64,000 nucleotides of DNA. Origin: Prostheceraeus crozeri (lineage: Eukaryota; Platyhelminthes; Polycladida; Euryleptidae). The stretch spans positions 372,001 to 436,000 of the forward strand of contig CAJQUW010007880.1 of assembly GCA_907163375.1 (NCBI GenBank). Direction: 5' to 3'. Made by a program: the position numbers and the translations under genes. Positions 46,925 through 57,900 of the stretch are shown here, one piece after another (the first letter of the stretch is position 1; the number at the start of each line of letters is the position of its first letter). A model generated the notes under the pieces. It was not told the DNA's origin. It saw only the letters and a program-made list of their open reading frames with translations, and searched no databases.

Positions 46925-47913
46925 TCAGTCTAATACGACATTGAAAAAAGCATTCCATACAAATGCTGAACATCTTCGCTTCCTTCTTTTCTGTGATGGA
47001 ACGAATTGCTTTGGCGTGGAAATCAAAGCAGGTGAAATCAAGAAATTATGCTCATTAAGTGGTAAATAACACAAAATGGTCTTCCTGGGATATTTAAAGA
47101 CTAATTGGCTATTTCGATAAAATTTATGGTTGGTTCCCGAGCCCATCAAAATTCTCGAGCAGCATGGAATTTCCGGGATCGACCGCCACCTGCGCATCAA
47201 TAAAGAGACTGTTGAAGCACGGACTGGATCTTATATTTAAGTGAGATAACCCCAGTACTTTCACACAGAATGCAGTGAATTAAAGTGACTGATAACTCTA
47301 AAGCTCTGTATTCAAATTAGACAACTAAGTCATGCGTTGCGTGCGAATTCATGTTCACTATTAATGCATGCGTCTGCTACGTGCACAACATGCTATGCGT
47401 CACTCAGCAAGATTTTATTTTTCTTGTTTAATTTTTTGAGATAAACTCAGAGACATCGGAGTATATAGATGTTCCGAAAAGAGGTACTCGAAAAAAATCT
47501 AGATATAATTACATGTATACCTGTAAGTATTTGAATTAGTGCAAATTTTTGTAGGGATGTCATTATGACAACAGGATATCCTTAATATTAGAGGACCCAA
47601 AACTGTGATACTTTGAAATAGTGAAAGAAATAGAGAAATATCACAAGTCTCCAAATAGTGCTGATAGAGCACTCAATAGTCACCCTGCTTATTGGACGGA
47701 GATCAAGAGTTTAAGAACGCGCAAGCATTCAATAAAGATCATGTTGGCATCCGTCTATTTTTCATTTATTATTACAGTCTATTCATCCATTACCGTCTAC
47801 TATCACATTCATAGTAATATACTATTATATCCATTTGCTATAGTAGTCTACAGCATCTACGGCTCCTGCTCTCATTTCCCAGCTCTCGTGGCGGGTGGAA
47901 CTTTGACTTGAAG
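46925..47913. other. No gene identified
   Basis: A minus-strand frame of 91 codons (47200-46925) and a plus-strand frame of 96 codons (47621-47911) are open but show no family motif. The right part runs into the LINE fragment below. Confidence 0.3.
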
Positions 47914-48071
47914 ACATCCAGCAGTTGGTTGAGCACAAACAAGCTTAAACTCAACGCTGCCAAGTCGGAAGTTCTGTGGTGCTCTTCAAATCGTAAGAAA
48001 GACAAGCTCCCCTCTATTCCAATCACAGTCGACTCCACCTCAATCCAAAATCCTTCGCTGTCCTTTTTTTA
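47914..48071 (+). pseudogene. LINE RT fragment (post-YADD region)
   Basis: The frame from 47920 reads SSWLSTNKLKLNAAKSEVLW followed by CSSNRKKDKLPSIPITVDST. This is the conserved stretch just after the YADD box of CR1/jockey-type RTs (W....N.LKLN..KSEVLW). Only about 50 codons survive. Confidence 0.65.
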
Positions 48072-48118
48072 ATTTCCAGCATCTGCAGGGACAAGAAAGG
48101 GTGCGAGGTACACATAAG

Positions 48119-48313
48119 TCAAGAAACAAGGCTCAAAGCCTCCCATACGAAGTTTTTGGTATGAAAAAAGTTACTTTGGATGTCTTTCCGATCCGTAATG
48201 CTCCATTTCCTCCGTAGGCTAGGAACCTCCGAATTCTTGCAGCCTTCCATCAGATGATCGATGGATTCCGGGGTTTGCTTGCAGTTGCACCACCTACAAA
48301 AATGGTCGGTCAC
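48119..48313 (-). pseudogene. LINE C-terminal zinc-knuckle fragment
   Basis: The frame reads FCRWCNCKQTPESIDHLMEG followed by CKNSEV, a CCHC-type arrangement (C-x2-C...H...C) like that at the C terminus of many LINE RT proteins (ETxDHxLxxC). About 65 codons remain. The orientation is opposite to that of the RT fragment just to the left, so these are two different insertions. Confidence 0.5.
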
Positions 48314-48319
48314 TTTGCC

Positions 48320-50284
48320 AATCCTTTGGAGGAACTTTCCAAGTCATCTATACTCCGAAACTGAGCGAGTCAGAAGACCGTGGCCCCTTCTTATTCACGC
48401 TTTCTTAAGTCGGAGATTATCTCTGTTGTGGCCTTTTGTGTGTCTCAATATTTCTCACTGTGTCTCTTCCAGAGATGGAAACCGGTCGGCTTTTACCTTT
48501 TTAAATAATCAGAAAATTCATTACCAAGCAAAAGTCTTGTTTGAGGAACGTCTGAGTTTTCTTTGTTTGAAGAACGTCTTATGATCACTCATTCAAGTCA
48601 ATTTAATTTTACTATAATTTGATTTATTAGTTTACATCTTTCAGCATATTGGAAATCATTTTAGTTAACAGTGACATCTATTTTGATTTTGAAAATACCT
48701 ACACTGAAACCCCGATTAAGCGAGGTTCCGAAAAATAACATCTTCTCTCTTCCCCCTCATTCAATTTATTTATAAAAGTTCTCTTTCTGACTATCTACAT
48801 TATTATTCATTAAGATCCGGATTATTACGGATCATGATATGCATTTAATTAAGACTGCATTTTTTCACCCAAGCGACTGCTGATTTTCAGCTAAGAATGT
48901 CTGAAGGGTAAATGGTTTTCAAAATAAATCTTGTAAATAACGTAGCCTACTTGCATTTTCAATTAATGGAAATTAATATCTCGTGAGTATCGAGCGGTTA
49001 ATCAAGTAGGATACTTGTTATGTGCAATCAATTATCGTTAGGGTTAGTACCAAGAACAACAACGATTTCGTATATCAGAAGTAAATATATTTACTATTAG
49101 ATCATTTTACAGCGTTCTTCAGTACAATATGTAGAGTATCGGTATGTACTCACCTTGATGAAATATTACTTAGCGATAACTATAATTGATGTACATGCAT
49201 ACTGGAAACGGGTACCTGCTTCATATTACCTTGCTCAAATAGCCTACATTCTAGACGAAGAAAAAAGTTTCAGAATATTAGATAATATATCCCTATCTCG
49301 TACACAATCCCTGTCTAAGATTAAAAAAAACTTTTCAGTAAAATTTAAATAATTGGGTGTTCGAGATTGCTTTGCGATTATCGTTATGGTAAATTTTGCT
49401 AACCGCACCGTGTACTTATCACATCAATTTTTCGGATAATCAATAATCAGTCTTAGATTTGTTCTCTATTCCTATCAGTGAAGCGCATTCGTACAAAGAA
49501 TCCCTTATAAACATTACTTCTGCCTTCTCATCCCAGCAATGCGCTTAACCCATTTTTGACCACAGTTCCAGAAGTGGAACAAAATTTTGAAAGTAAGTTG
49601 GAGAGGCAATGAAAACTGATTGTATAAAAATTTGTATACTAGACATAATAATTGAAGCAGCCGATGATATAAAATCTAAAACATGACATTCTTCATAACC
49701 ACAATGCTTCTGAAATGCATGAATACCTGAGTTATTCCAAAAATTTCATAAGATTAAATACGTCTTTTTCTTTTTGTTTCTAATCTGATATAAAAATATG
49801 TTTAACAACGAAATAGCACTAATTTTGAACGAAACTAATTTTGAAGTGAACTTTTAAAGCCTGAGTGTTACTTTGTGTTTAGATAATTTGTGTTTATTCT
49901 TGATTCTGTTGTTTCATTGAAAAAATTAAGTTTGATAATGATCTATTGATATTTGAAAACTGAATTGCGTTTCATTGATTATAATGTGTTGTTTATCACC
50001 GTCTGTGTTGTGTCTAAGCAATCAATAAATTTTGAAAACTTAACGTCAATGAGAATATCTTTGAATTGACTGTTCCTTCAGAGCTCATAGTTCCACTTGT
50101 AGAGGACAAAGTGAATGTTCACAGTTCCACTTATGGAACAAAATTTGAATTTCAAATATTGAGCGCAATAATGAAATTCCGAAAGAAAAAATAGTGAATT
50201 CGATATGTACCTAGGTAAAATATATCAAAATTACTGCTAATATAAAAATCAAAAATTCGGTCAAAAATGGGTTAACGAATGGGG
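48320..50284. other. Intergenic DNA, nothing identified
   Basis: Short open frames only. The plus-strand frame at 48261-48584 (107 codons) overlaps the LINE fragment in antisense and is probably fortuitous. Confidence 0.35.
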
Positions 50285-50285
50285 A

Positions 50286-50783
50286 CGAAACGCGATCGTC
50301 CTGACCAAGTTCCTGTTGATGACCTCATTAAAGATAGTCAAATAATTTGTATGCATATTTTGTAGAATTTTATTTCACGTTTTAGCTGAAGGAACTAACA
50401 TTAATTCTCTTACACACCTGGTAGATTTTAGATAGCGTAATCCCGCTGTGTTAGCTAGATCTGGTATTTTGATTGGAAACAGACCTGTCCTCTTATCATC
50501 TGAATGGGCAAACTGTTAAATAGGATCTTTTCAATATATAAGTGATAAACATAATTTTGAACAGAACGACTTACTCGCCAATTCATTACACATGAGGAGA
50601 GGAGAAGCGTTGTTTGTCCTTCTAGTAAGCATTTTTTAAAATTTTTAGACATTTTAGGATATAAAAATTTTCTTTTAAATCATATTTTGTACCTATTGAA
50701 AATTAACTAGTCATTAGCTTGTTTTGTTTTTTTTTAATTTTTTTTAAATTTTGTTACCTTGACGCACTTTGCTACGTTGAATT
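50286..50783. repeat. 498-bp direct repeat, copy A
   Basis: Starts CGAAACGCGATCGTCCTGAC and ends GCACTTTGCTACGTTGAATT. It is nearly identical to copy B, 730 bases downstream, with only a few substitutions, such as AAAGATAG/AAAAATAG at about 50331 and AATTCATT/AAATCATT at about 50582. A 65-codon minus-strand frame is conserved in both, but the near identity makes that weak evidence of coding. Confidence 0.9.
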
Positions 50784-51015
50784 GTTTTTGCAGCACGTCT
50801 TGAGTTGAAGGTGGATTATGTCCCCGCCTCTTGACCTCTACTGGCTGGACTCTGTCCTTCTTTCAAATGCCTGAGGTACATTTCAGTGAATAGTGACTCT
50901 ATTTTTTTTTGATAGATGCTAATCTTTCCCTATTATAAATATAACTTTTGAGGCTGTGCATCTTAAATGTACAGGACCGCGCTTGGTCGGGTTTGAGCGT
51001 CCAGGATGAAGCGGT
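50784..51015. other. Spacer between the direct repeats
   Basis: This 232-base spacer ends in CTTGGTCGGG (about 50982) and CCAGGATGAAGCGGTCGAAA, which runs into copy B. CTTGGTCGGG can pair with CCTGACCAAG, 10 bases, at the start of copy B. Copy A plus this spacer forms one 730-bp unit, and copy B is a second, incomplete unit. Confidence 0.6.
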
Positions 51016-51513
51016 CGAAACGCGATCGTCCTGACCAAGTTCCTGTTGATGACCTCATTAAAAATAGTCAAATAATTTGTATGCATATTTTGTAGAATTT
51101 TATTTCACGTTTTAGCTTAAGGAACTAACATTAATTCTCTTACACACCTGGTAGATTTTAGATAGCGTAATCCCGCTGTGTTAGCTAGATCTGGTATTTT
51201 GATTGGAAACAGACCTGTCCTCTTATCATCTGAATGGGCAAACTGTTAAATAGGATCTTTTCAATATATAAGTGATAAACATAATTTTGAACAGAACGAC
51301 TTACTCGCCAAATCATTACACATGAGGAGAGGAGAAGCGTTGTTTGTCCTTCTAGTAAGCATTTTTTAAAATTTTTAGACATTTTAGGATATAAAAATTT
51401 TCTTTTAAATCATATTTTGTACCTATTGAAAATTAACTAGTCATTAGCTTGTTTTGTTTTTTTTTAATTTTTTTTAAATTTTGTTACCTTGACGCACTTT
51501 GCTACGTTGAATT
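51016..51513. repeat. 498-bp direct repeat, copy B
   Basis: The second copy of the unit above, in the same orientation. After it the sequence diverges completely (ATTGTTTTTG in A, ATTAAATTTG in B). The arrangement of one full and one partial head-to-tail unit is like the tandem insertions of Penelope-like elements or a plain tandem duplication. Confidence 0.9.
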
Positions 51514-51839
51514 AAATTTGTATGTTAAGCCTATTAGTGAAAATATCATTCCGCGCAGAAGATTTGTCCGTAGACACAAGGCGTAAATGATCTAGGATCT
51601 TTTAGGCCTACTTTGATTTTGAATAATTTTTAAAGGTTAAATATTGGCCTCATCAGCATTGTAGTAACTTGCTACTGGTGCGAAACTGGCCTGAAGTGGG
51701 ATTGTTGCCGGCCTGTGCCTGGAAGTTGCCGGTCAAGCTCCAAGCTCAAGCTCAAGCTCCCATTCCGCCTTGCACTGAGTCATCTCCATTGATGTAGAAG
51801 TTATCCTACATCAATGGCCATCCACCCGATTTCGATTTC

Positions 51840-52520
51840 ATGACGACCGCGGTCACTCAATGTTTCCATGGCCTTCGCTATCTAGGAGTGCATCTAGACT
51901 TCCATTTCTCTATGCACTCGTTTAGATCGAGCAAAGTCTCGAACTGTTTCGCCTCAATTAGGCAAATCCTGTCCATTCGCCAATCCCGCACCATGCCTAT
52001 CCTTCGATCTCTCGCCGTGTCCTTAGTTCAATCTCTCCTATTTGGCGTGCTTAAAGGTCTGCAAACGTACAACATCGTCGCTTTCAATACATTCTCAACG
52101 CTACCGCAAGACTCCTCGTCAACTCCTCTAACCGTTGTCACATCATTCCTATCCTTAAAGACCTCCACTGCCTTTGTTATCAGGAGAGTATTCATTTTCA
52201 CCTTGCAGTGCTCAGCTTTAGATGCATCTAAGGTTCTGGTTTGTTCTATCTGGCAAGTCCTTTCTTGGAGTCTCAGATTGATTCTCGAAAGCACTTACAC
52301 TCCGCAGCCCGTTCCGCACTGTATGTTCCATTCTCACACCGATCCATCGGAAATCGCTCTTTCCATCTGCAACAGCACGTGTGTGGAACTCGCTACCGAC
52401 TTTTGCAATCTGTCAGACTTCTCTCCTCTCCTTCGAACAGACTCTGAAAACATCACTTTTCAGTCGTTCTTTCCCTCAGTAACTGTTGTCTTTCTTTGTC
52501 TTCTTTTTCAGTGGTCTTGA
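51840..52520 (+). pseudogene. LINE 3' end (CR1/L2-like RT C-terminal region)
   Basis: The first frame gives LRYLGVHLDFHFSMHSFRSS and RQSRTMPILRSLAVSLVQSL, the LGV.LD motif and following helices of LINE RT proteins. The homology then moves to other frames: RFQYILNATARLLVNSSNRC, HIIPILKDLHCL, LHSAARSALYVPFSHRSIG and VWNSLPTFAICQTSLLSF. That is the full order of a CR1/L2-type C terminus. At least three frameshifts and an in-frame stop are present, so the long open frame annotated alone is misleading. A CAAGCT-rich microsatellite lies just upstream (about 51735-51758). Confidence 0.8.
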
Positions 52521-52770
52521 AGTCATCACTGACATAACGTCACTCAAAAATTGTACGTTGAATAAGTAATAAATATTCAGAAGCGTTCCTATGAATCGTT
52601 GACTATGTAAGATTGTTGAATAAATAAGAGAATCAGCTGAATTATACCAGATGTGAAGTGTATCAATTTCGAAAGAATCATGTCACGCAAACCTTTGAAA
52701 TAGATCACCAAAAACACTTTTGCTAAAATTACGAGAAATATAGCACATAGCTCTCATAGGAGCACAAATA

Positions 52771-52805
52771 ATGTGCTCTAGAGCACATGTCTCTATATAG
52801 AGACA
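52771..52805. repeat. Two overlapping perfect palindromes
   Basis: ATGTGCTCTAGAGCACAT (52771-52788) and TGTCTCTATATAGAGACA (52788-52805) are both perfect 18-base inverted repeats that share one base. The surroundings repeat AGCACA and GACACA motifs. Confidence 0.85.
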
Positions 52806-53127
52806 CGTAATAGACACATAGACATTGTCAAAGGTGTTCGCAACAAAAAGATTTCAATTTCGTCAGCATCGTCGGTTGTTGCAATCCTGTCCATATCTTG
52901 ACATATACAGTGTTTTCCGGATAATTCGTCACCCTTCGGGCCATACAAAAAATGGCGAATTAACAGTGTAAATATATTTCCGTAATCAGTAACCTAAAAA
53001 CTCGTGTATTTGTGTATCATGTACTCGCAACTGATTCTGCAGCTGGGCCCACTGGTCTAAAAACCGTCATATTCATTCAGCAAATTTCACGGACTCTTTT
53101 CCTGCGCTTCCAAGCTTCGCCTGCAAA

Positions 53128-53358
53128 TCATGCAGACAAAAAAACCTGTGCAGCTGTTAGTTGAAGCCGGCAAAAAGTTTCGTTGTTCAATGCGGCGGCA
53201 TCTGAGTGTATCACTTGCAGTCCTTTTGAAAATGCAATATGAAAATTGTGGAGGGTACTAGTATCAGCATCGAACTGACCGTAGTCGCATGCATCGGTCA
53301 TTTGATTGCTTACATTTGGGCAGTCACTACCCAGCATTAGAAGATCAGAAAACTGCAA
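53128..53358 (-). pseudogene. hAT-like transposase fragment
   Basis: The frame reads DLLMLGSDCPNVSNQM and, later, DTSTLHNFHIAFSKGLQVIH. This resembles the 'LLMLGSDGPNVNK...GTCNLHTVHNAFGKGL' block of a hAT-related protein group common in invertebrate genomes. The sequence CAGTGTTTTCCGGATAATTC at about 52909 could be its left terminus. No matching right end was found. Confidence 0.45.
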
Positions 53359-53419
53359 TTTTGACTCTTTGATTGCAAGGAATGCATTCTCTGCAAAATG
53401 ATCACTAGTTGCCAGGGTT

Positions 53420-54751
53420 ATTTAATTTAAATCACATTTTGATGTTTATTATATGTCGAATAATTCTGCTATCGAATAAGAGAGAAGAGTAGAGTCTACT
53501 TTTAGTATTACGCCAAATGGTAACGGAATTGTTCAGTATATATCGATTAATGTTCGTTGCCAAGTATTGAAGATGGTGTGAGCATGCAACTGCCAGTTAC
53601 ATGATCAAATCCCAATTGATTCGGTCTGTCATCACGAGTGGTCGAAAACTGGACCATATTTGGTTGAGCTCTCACTTTTCTCAGAAGAAATTATAAGAGC
53701 GATCACATTAATTGCTCGTTTCAATTTTCTTCAAAAACTCATGAAACGTTCAAGTCTATGAAATACGGCCAATGCCATGTCATTCGGGAAATGCCAACAA
53801 GATGAAGGGGAAATTCACGAAATCAAAAAATTTCCTCTACATCTTGAAACATATAAGTCTTTGATATGACTAGAGAAGTGAAAAACAATTGGAAAGAAAA
53901 TTGCGACCTGAGTTAAAATTGAAGTATCAAATGGGCTAAGTGAATGCAAAGGAAACAGAAGGTGACACGGTAGAAAATGTGCATGGTAGTTGTGACTACG
54001 ATTAGGCACTGCAATTAGGCCTATATAATCTTGATGACTGTCAGCGTGAATGACTTCCATAGTTTTAGCGCGGTGGAATTGATGTTATATTGGTGGTTGT
54101 TAGCATGGGCGCAATTACCCGCCATGACTTTAGTGTTTCTATTTTATCTTTCGATTTTCATGTCACAAGCAGGCCTACTCTTTAAGGAAAAAATTGACAA
54201 TCCAACCATTCTTGCTTGAATAAAGTTTATGCGTCTATCTGGTTGTTACATACCAAAATTCAAGTGAAAATAGCGGATATTGTAGAAACCACACGTGATT
54301 ATAACCAACGTGGCGCTACATGTATTAACCGACTTGACCCTACTATACATGCGACTACATATGATAAGATATTTCAAAAATTAAGAAGGTATGTTTTGAT
54401 TTAAATCAAATCAATCCTTCAATCTCAATGTAAACAAAAACATCATGATTTTTTCAGTACTAATAGTTGCGTGGCCCATGAGAAATTTCTTTTCAAATGA
54501 TGACTAAACGTAAATGATCAAATATGCGAGCAGATAAGAGCTGCACATACAGAATATCAAACACCTACTCATTCAAGTATTTGCATCAGTCATACTAAGA
54601 ATGGTAAAAACAGGAATTTCGTCGAAGAAATGGGTAAATACTAGGAAAAATTTGGGTGGTGGGAGGTCTGAGTGTCGTTAACATTCTGCTCACTAGCTTT
54701 CGATTAGTGCACTGTGTTACACGTCCATCATGATTTATGATTTATGTACAC
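53420..54751. other. Intergenic DNA, nothing identified
   Basis: No open frame above about 80 codons with a recognisable motif, and no terminal repeats found. The sequence is AT-rich and ends at the second hAT MITE. Confidence 0.35.
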
Positions 54752-54759
54752 ATATCAAC

Positions 54760-55360
54760 CAGGGATGCGGAGTCCTATCATATTTATAGGACTCCGACTC
54801 CGGGGTTGATAGGACTCCGGCTTTTGATAGGACTCCGACTCCGGGTGGCAAGTATATATAGCCCAGTTTTTTTTAAAAAAACAGGCAAACTACATCATAG
54901 ATCATTATAGGCTTACCTGAACCTATCTTTAGTGATAATTACTGTATCAATTATCAATCATTTTCGATGAAAGTTTATCAAATGTCGCTTTAAGTTGGAT
55001 GCATGCGACCCCGCTCCTCCCATCTTGTTGATGTGTGCTTCACACGGTTTTAGGTGTGATCGAGGCTAGGAAGGCTTGTCTTCTCTACTAAATCAACGAG
55101 TGAAAAGACAATCCTTTTTTCGATATCACGGTTTTCCCCCTGAACTATTGCAAGCTTTGCATGTACTGCTGTCTCTGTACTTTTGTTTGACGGAGAAAGT
55201 TGACATCAAGACAGTGACAGCTATGCACGAGGATAAATAATTTGTTTGTATTATATTTCGAGTTTACTTATAGACCGGAGTCCGGAGTCCCATCATTTGA
55301 TACGACTCCGACTCCAGCAAAGATTATAGGACTCCGAGAGTCTCCAACTACGCATCCCTG
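54760..55360. mobile_element. hAT MITE copy 2, CAGGGATGCGGAGTCC family
   Basis: 601 bases, same ends as the copy at 46121-46872. The flanking octamers are ATATCAAC (54752-54759) and ATATCAGC (55361-55368), again an 8-bp duplication with one change. Internally it lacks about 150 bases that copy 1 has. Its right end directly abuts the truncated mariner ORF, which may have lost its first part with this insertion. Confidence 0.9.
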
Positions 55361-55376
55361 ATATCAGCACAACTTA

Positions 55377-56114
55377 GTGCTCCTACAACACAATTTAGTT
55401 TTGAACGCACCCCGATGTGGTAGACCTTGGCGCTCTGACGACAGGATCGACGAAATTAAAGACATCTTCGAAGAAGATCCTTCTGCGTCGATCCGGCAAG
55501 CAGGTGCAATTGCTGAGACATCCTTCTATACGGTTCGGAACGTGTTGCGGGACGATTTGAAGATGAAGCCGTATAGACTTTCTTTTTGCCAACAACTGTT
55601 CGCCGATGATAAAGCCGCGAGAGTAGCCATGTGCAGTGAATTCCAACAACGGATTGCTGCCGATGAGAACTTTTTTGAAGACTACGTTCCATCTAATTGG
55701 ACGACTCAATCGTCATAATTGTGTGATATGGGATTCGAGCAATCCTCATACTGTTCAACAAGTGCCGATCAAGTCTCCCGGAATTACCGCTTGGTGCGGT
55801 TTATTCTGTTATGAAGTCATATGCCCTTTCTTCTTTGATTCGACTGTGACCTCCAAGTCCTACAACGCAATATTGGTGGACTTCTTCATCCCTCACCTGA
55901 AGAGTAGAAGAAAATTTTCTACGACCATCTTTCAGCAGGATGGGGCCCCTCCCCATTGGTCCCTCGAGGTAAGATCTCTATTGCACCAAAAGTTCCCAGG
56001 AAGGTGGATCGGAAGAGACGGTCCATTCCACTGGGCTGCTCGCAGTCCTGATTTGACTCCTCTTGACTTTTACTTTTGGGGAACTGTCAAACACAGAGTG
56101 TATCACAGACTCTG
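55377..56114 (+). pseudogene. DD41D mariner-type transposase, truncated at both ends
   Basis: Mariner-superfamily transposase of the DUF4817/DDE_3 kind. The first frame (55377-55718) has the GRP linker (CGRPWRSDDRIDEIKDIFEE) and the second helix-turn-helix (SIRQAGAIAETSFYTVRNVL). After a frameshift near 55685, which falls at the first catalytic Asp, the second frame continues with FHLIGRLNRHNCVIWDSSNP, IFQQDGAPPHW (second Asp) and SPDLTPLDFYFWG (third Asp). I count 41 residues between the last two acids, the DD41D (rosa-like) class. The first DNA-binding helix region is missing, and similarity stops at 56114, where a Harbinger-like end begins. Confidence 0.88.
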
Positions 56115-56290
56115 GGCCCGGTTGCAAGAAGCGATCTTAGTTAGGACACCAATCTTAGCTAAGATATCTTAGTTAAGATATCTTAGTCATGACGGTTGCA
56201 TAAAAATTGATCTTAACTAAGATTGTCTTAGTTAAGATAATTTTAAGATATTCCGGTTGCATAAACTAAGATCGTCTCATCGTCTGAGTG
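56115..56290. repeat. Harbinger-like terminus with nested palindromes
   Basis: GGGCCCGGTTGCAAGAAGCG begins exactly where the mariner reading frame loses similarity. CGGTTGCATAAA recurs twice further in, and ATCTTAGTTAAGAT-type palindromes are repeated at least four times (56132-56240). GGGCCCGGTT-type ends are known from PIF/Harbinger elements. Its position beside the Harbinger transposase supports the call. The 3-bp target duplication could not be fixed. Confidence 0.55.
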
Positions 56291-56422
56291 CAATAGATAT
56301 CTAATGATTTGCCCTTTTGTCACCGAAATCATCCGACCTGAAATACAAACAGTGTTTGACGAAAACAAAATTTTCCTAAATAGTACGTGTGTTCTATTCA
56401 ATAATGTGAAACGATTACAACG

Positions 56423-56881
56423 TCAAGGTTGAGAGAAGAAGGAATTAATGTACATGGTACGCACATGGCGCGAAGCGACGTCATTGTACTCACCAATTCC
56501 TTCCATCTGCCCGTCGTCTGTTGATTCAATGTCAAGGTCGGGATCTGGTTCGTCATTCAACTTCGCAAAATTATGCAAAATAACACATGCAAGTATCACC
56601 CGAGACCACTTTTGAGCATTGAATCTGAGTCAGGTCTTCAAACAGCTCCAACGTTGCTATAGTATCCCTATCGTTCTTTCCACAGATGATCGGCATTTCC
56701 TGTGACATCGATTGAAGCGATTTTCCGCATTGGACAATCCACGATGTTCCCGTATTGGAGTGAATAACCATCGCTTCAATGGACAACCTTGATCACCCAA
56801 AATAATAGAATCACTAAATTCTCCGTCAGTTGTAAGCCCGTGCCAAAAGGAAGCACAAAATGTGCAACGATGAGTCATCAT
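56423..56881 (-). pseudogene. PIF/Harbinger nuclease (HARBI1-like) C-terminal fragment
   Basis: The frame 56881-56657 reads FCASFWHGLTTDGEFSDS, IILGDQGCPLKRWLFTPI (catalytic Asp in GD.G.PL) and NRCHRKCRSSVERTIGIL (catalytic Glu in VER). After a frameshift between 56657 and 56620 the last part reads AQKWSRVILACVILHNFAKL and NDEPDPDLDIESTDDG, ending at the TGA at 56425-56423. These are the last two thirds of the DDE_Tnp_4 domain plus the ACVILHNF helix that closes HARBI1-type nucleases. The N-terminal half, with the first Asp, is missing beyond 56881. Confidence 0.85.
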
Positions 56882-57016
56882 GCTGACTCAGCCCGTAACC
56901 TCGCGTGACCCTAGGTGATGACCTCGCGTGACCTTAGGTGATGACCTTAGGTGAAATCCCATCCCAGACGGAAGTGTAAAATGTGCAACGATGAGTCATC
57001 ATGCTGACTCAGCCCG
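56857..57016. repeat. Local duplication with short tandem repeats
   Basis: AATGTGCAACGATGAGTCAT, continuing CATGCTGACTCAGCCCG, occurs twice (about 56858-56899 and 56977-57016). Between them CCTCGCGTGACCCTAGGTGA and related units repeat about three times (56899-56955). The first copy overlaps the start of the Harbinger fragment, so the duplication is younger than that element. Confidence 0.75.
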
Positions 57017-57020
57017 CCTC

Positions 57021-57900
57021 CCCCCCAACGATTCAACCGACCAAGTTAGTTGAAAAGACCAAGTTGTTCAGAATCATGTGAGACAGACTTCTATCAAGGT
57101 TTCAGGTTGAAAATCGCACAAAAAGTTTTTTCGAAAATTTTCGTCACCTTGGGCCTCGACACTTAGGATTTTTTCGTGAAAAAAAATTTCAAACTGTTAG
57201 AATTGAGCTCCAAGACCCATCCCATCGTGTTTGTCGTCAAAAGTTGGGTCGGTGAAGTTTCGGTGAAAAATCGTCCCCCCCCCCCCAACGACTCAACCGA
57301 CCAAGTTAGTTGAAAAGACCAAAGTTGTTCAGAATCATGTGAAACAAACTTCTATCAAGGTTTCAGGTTGAAATTCTCACAAAAAATTTTTTCGAAAATT
57401 TTCGTCACCTTGGGCCTCGACACTTAGGATTTTTTCGTGAAAAAAAATTTCAAAATGTTAGAATTGAGCTCCGAGACCCATCCCATCGTGTTTGTCGTCA
57501 ACAGTTGGGTCGGTGAAGTTTCGGTGAAAAATCGTCCCCCCCCAACGACTCAACCGACCAAGTTAGTTGAAAAGACCAAAGTTGTTCAGAATCATGTGAA
57601 ACAAACTTCTATCAAGGTTTCAGGTTGAAATTCTCACAAAAAATTTTTTCGAAAATTTTCGTCACCTTGGGCCTCGACACTTAGGATTTTTTCGTGAAAA
57701 AAAATTTCAAAATGTTAGAATTGAGCTCCGAGACCCATCCCATCGTGTTTGTCGTCAACAGTTGGGTCGGTGAAGTTTCGGTGAAAAATCGTCCCCCCCC
57801 CAACGACTCAACCGACCAAGTTAGTCGAAAACAGCAAAATTGCTCAGAAAGGTCTGAAATGGACTTTGGTGAGGTTTTCAGTCGAAAAAACTTTTTGAAA
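57021..57900. repeat. 258-bp minisatellite, three full units and a partial fourth
   Basis: Units start at the C-rich run before CAACGACTCAACCGACCAAG; the phase marker CCAAGTTAGT recurs at 57041, 57301, 57558 and 57816 (periods 260, 257 and 258). Each unit carries TTCGTCACCTTGGGCCTCGA and CATCCCATCGTGTTTGTCGT. The fourth unit diverges after about 60 bases. Open frames of 60-80 codons in the units have the same first 35 residues simply because the DNA repeats. It lies next to the Polinton body and might belong to its terminal region. Confidence 0.9.

Noticed and set aside
46925-47200. 91-codon minus-strand frame as a gene
   Set aside because: No motif, no splice or promoter context, and it lies between transposon pieces.
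50976-51045. Hammerhead-ribozyme-like pattern (GGATGA...GAAACG...CGTC)
   Set aside because: The GAAA, ACG/CGT stem and cleavage-like GTC are present, but the invariant CUGAUGA box is not (AGGATGA) and stem II does not pair, so no functional ribozyme can be claimed.
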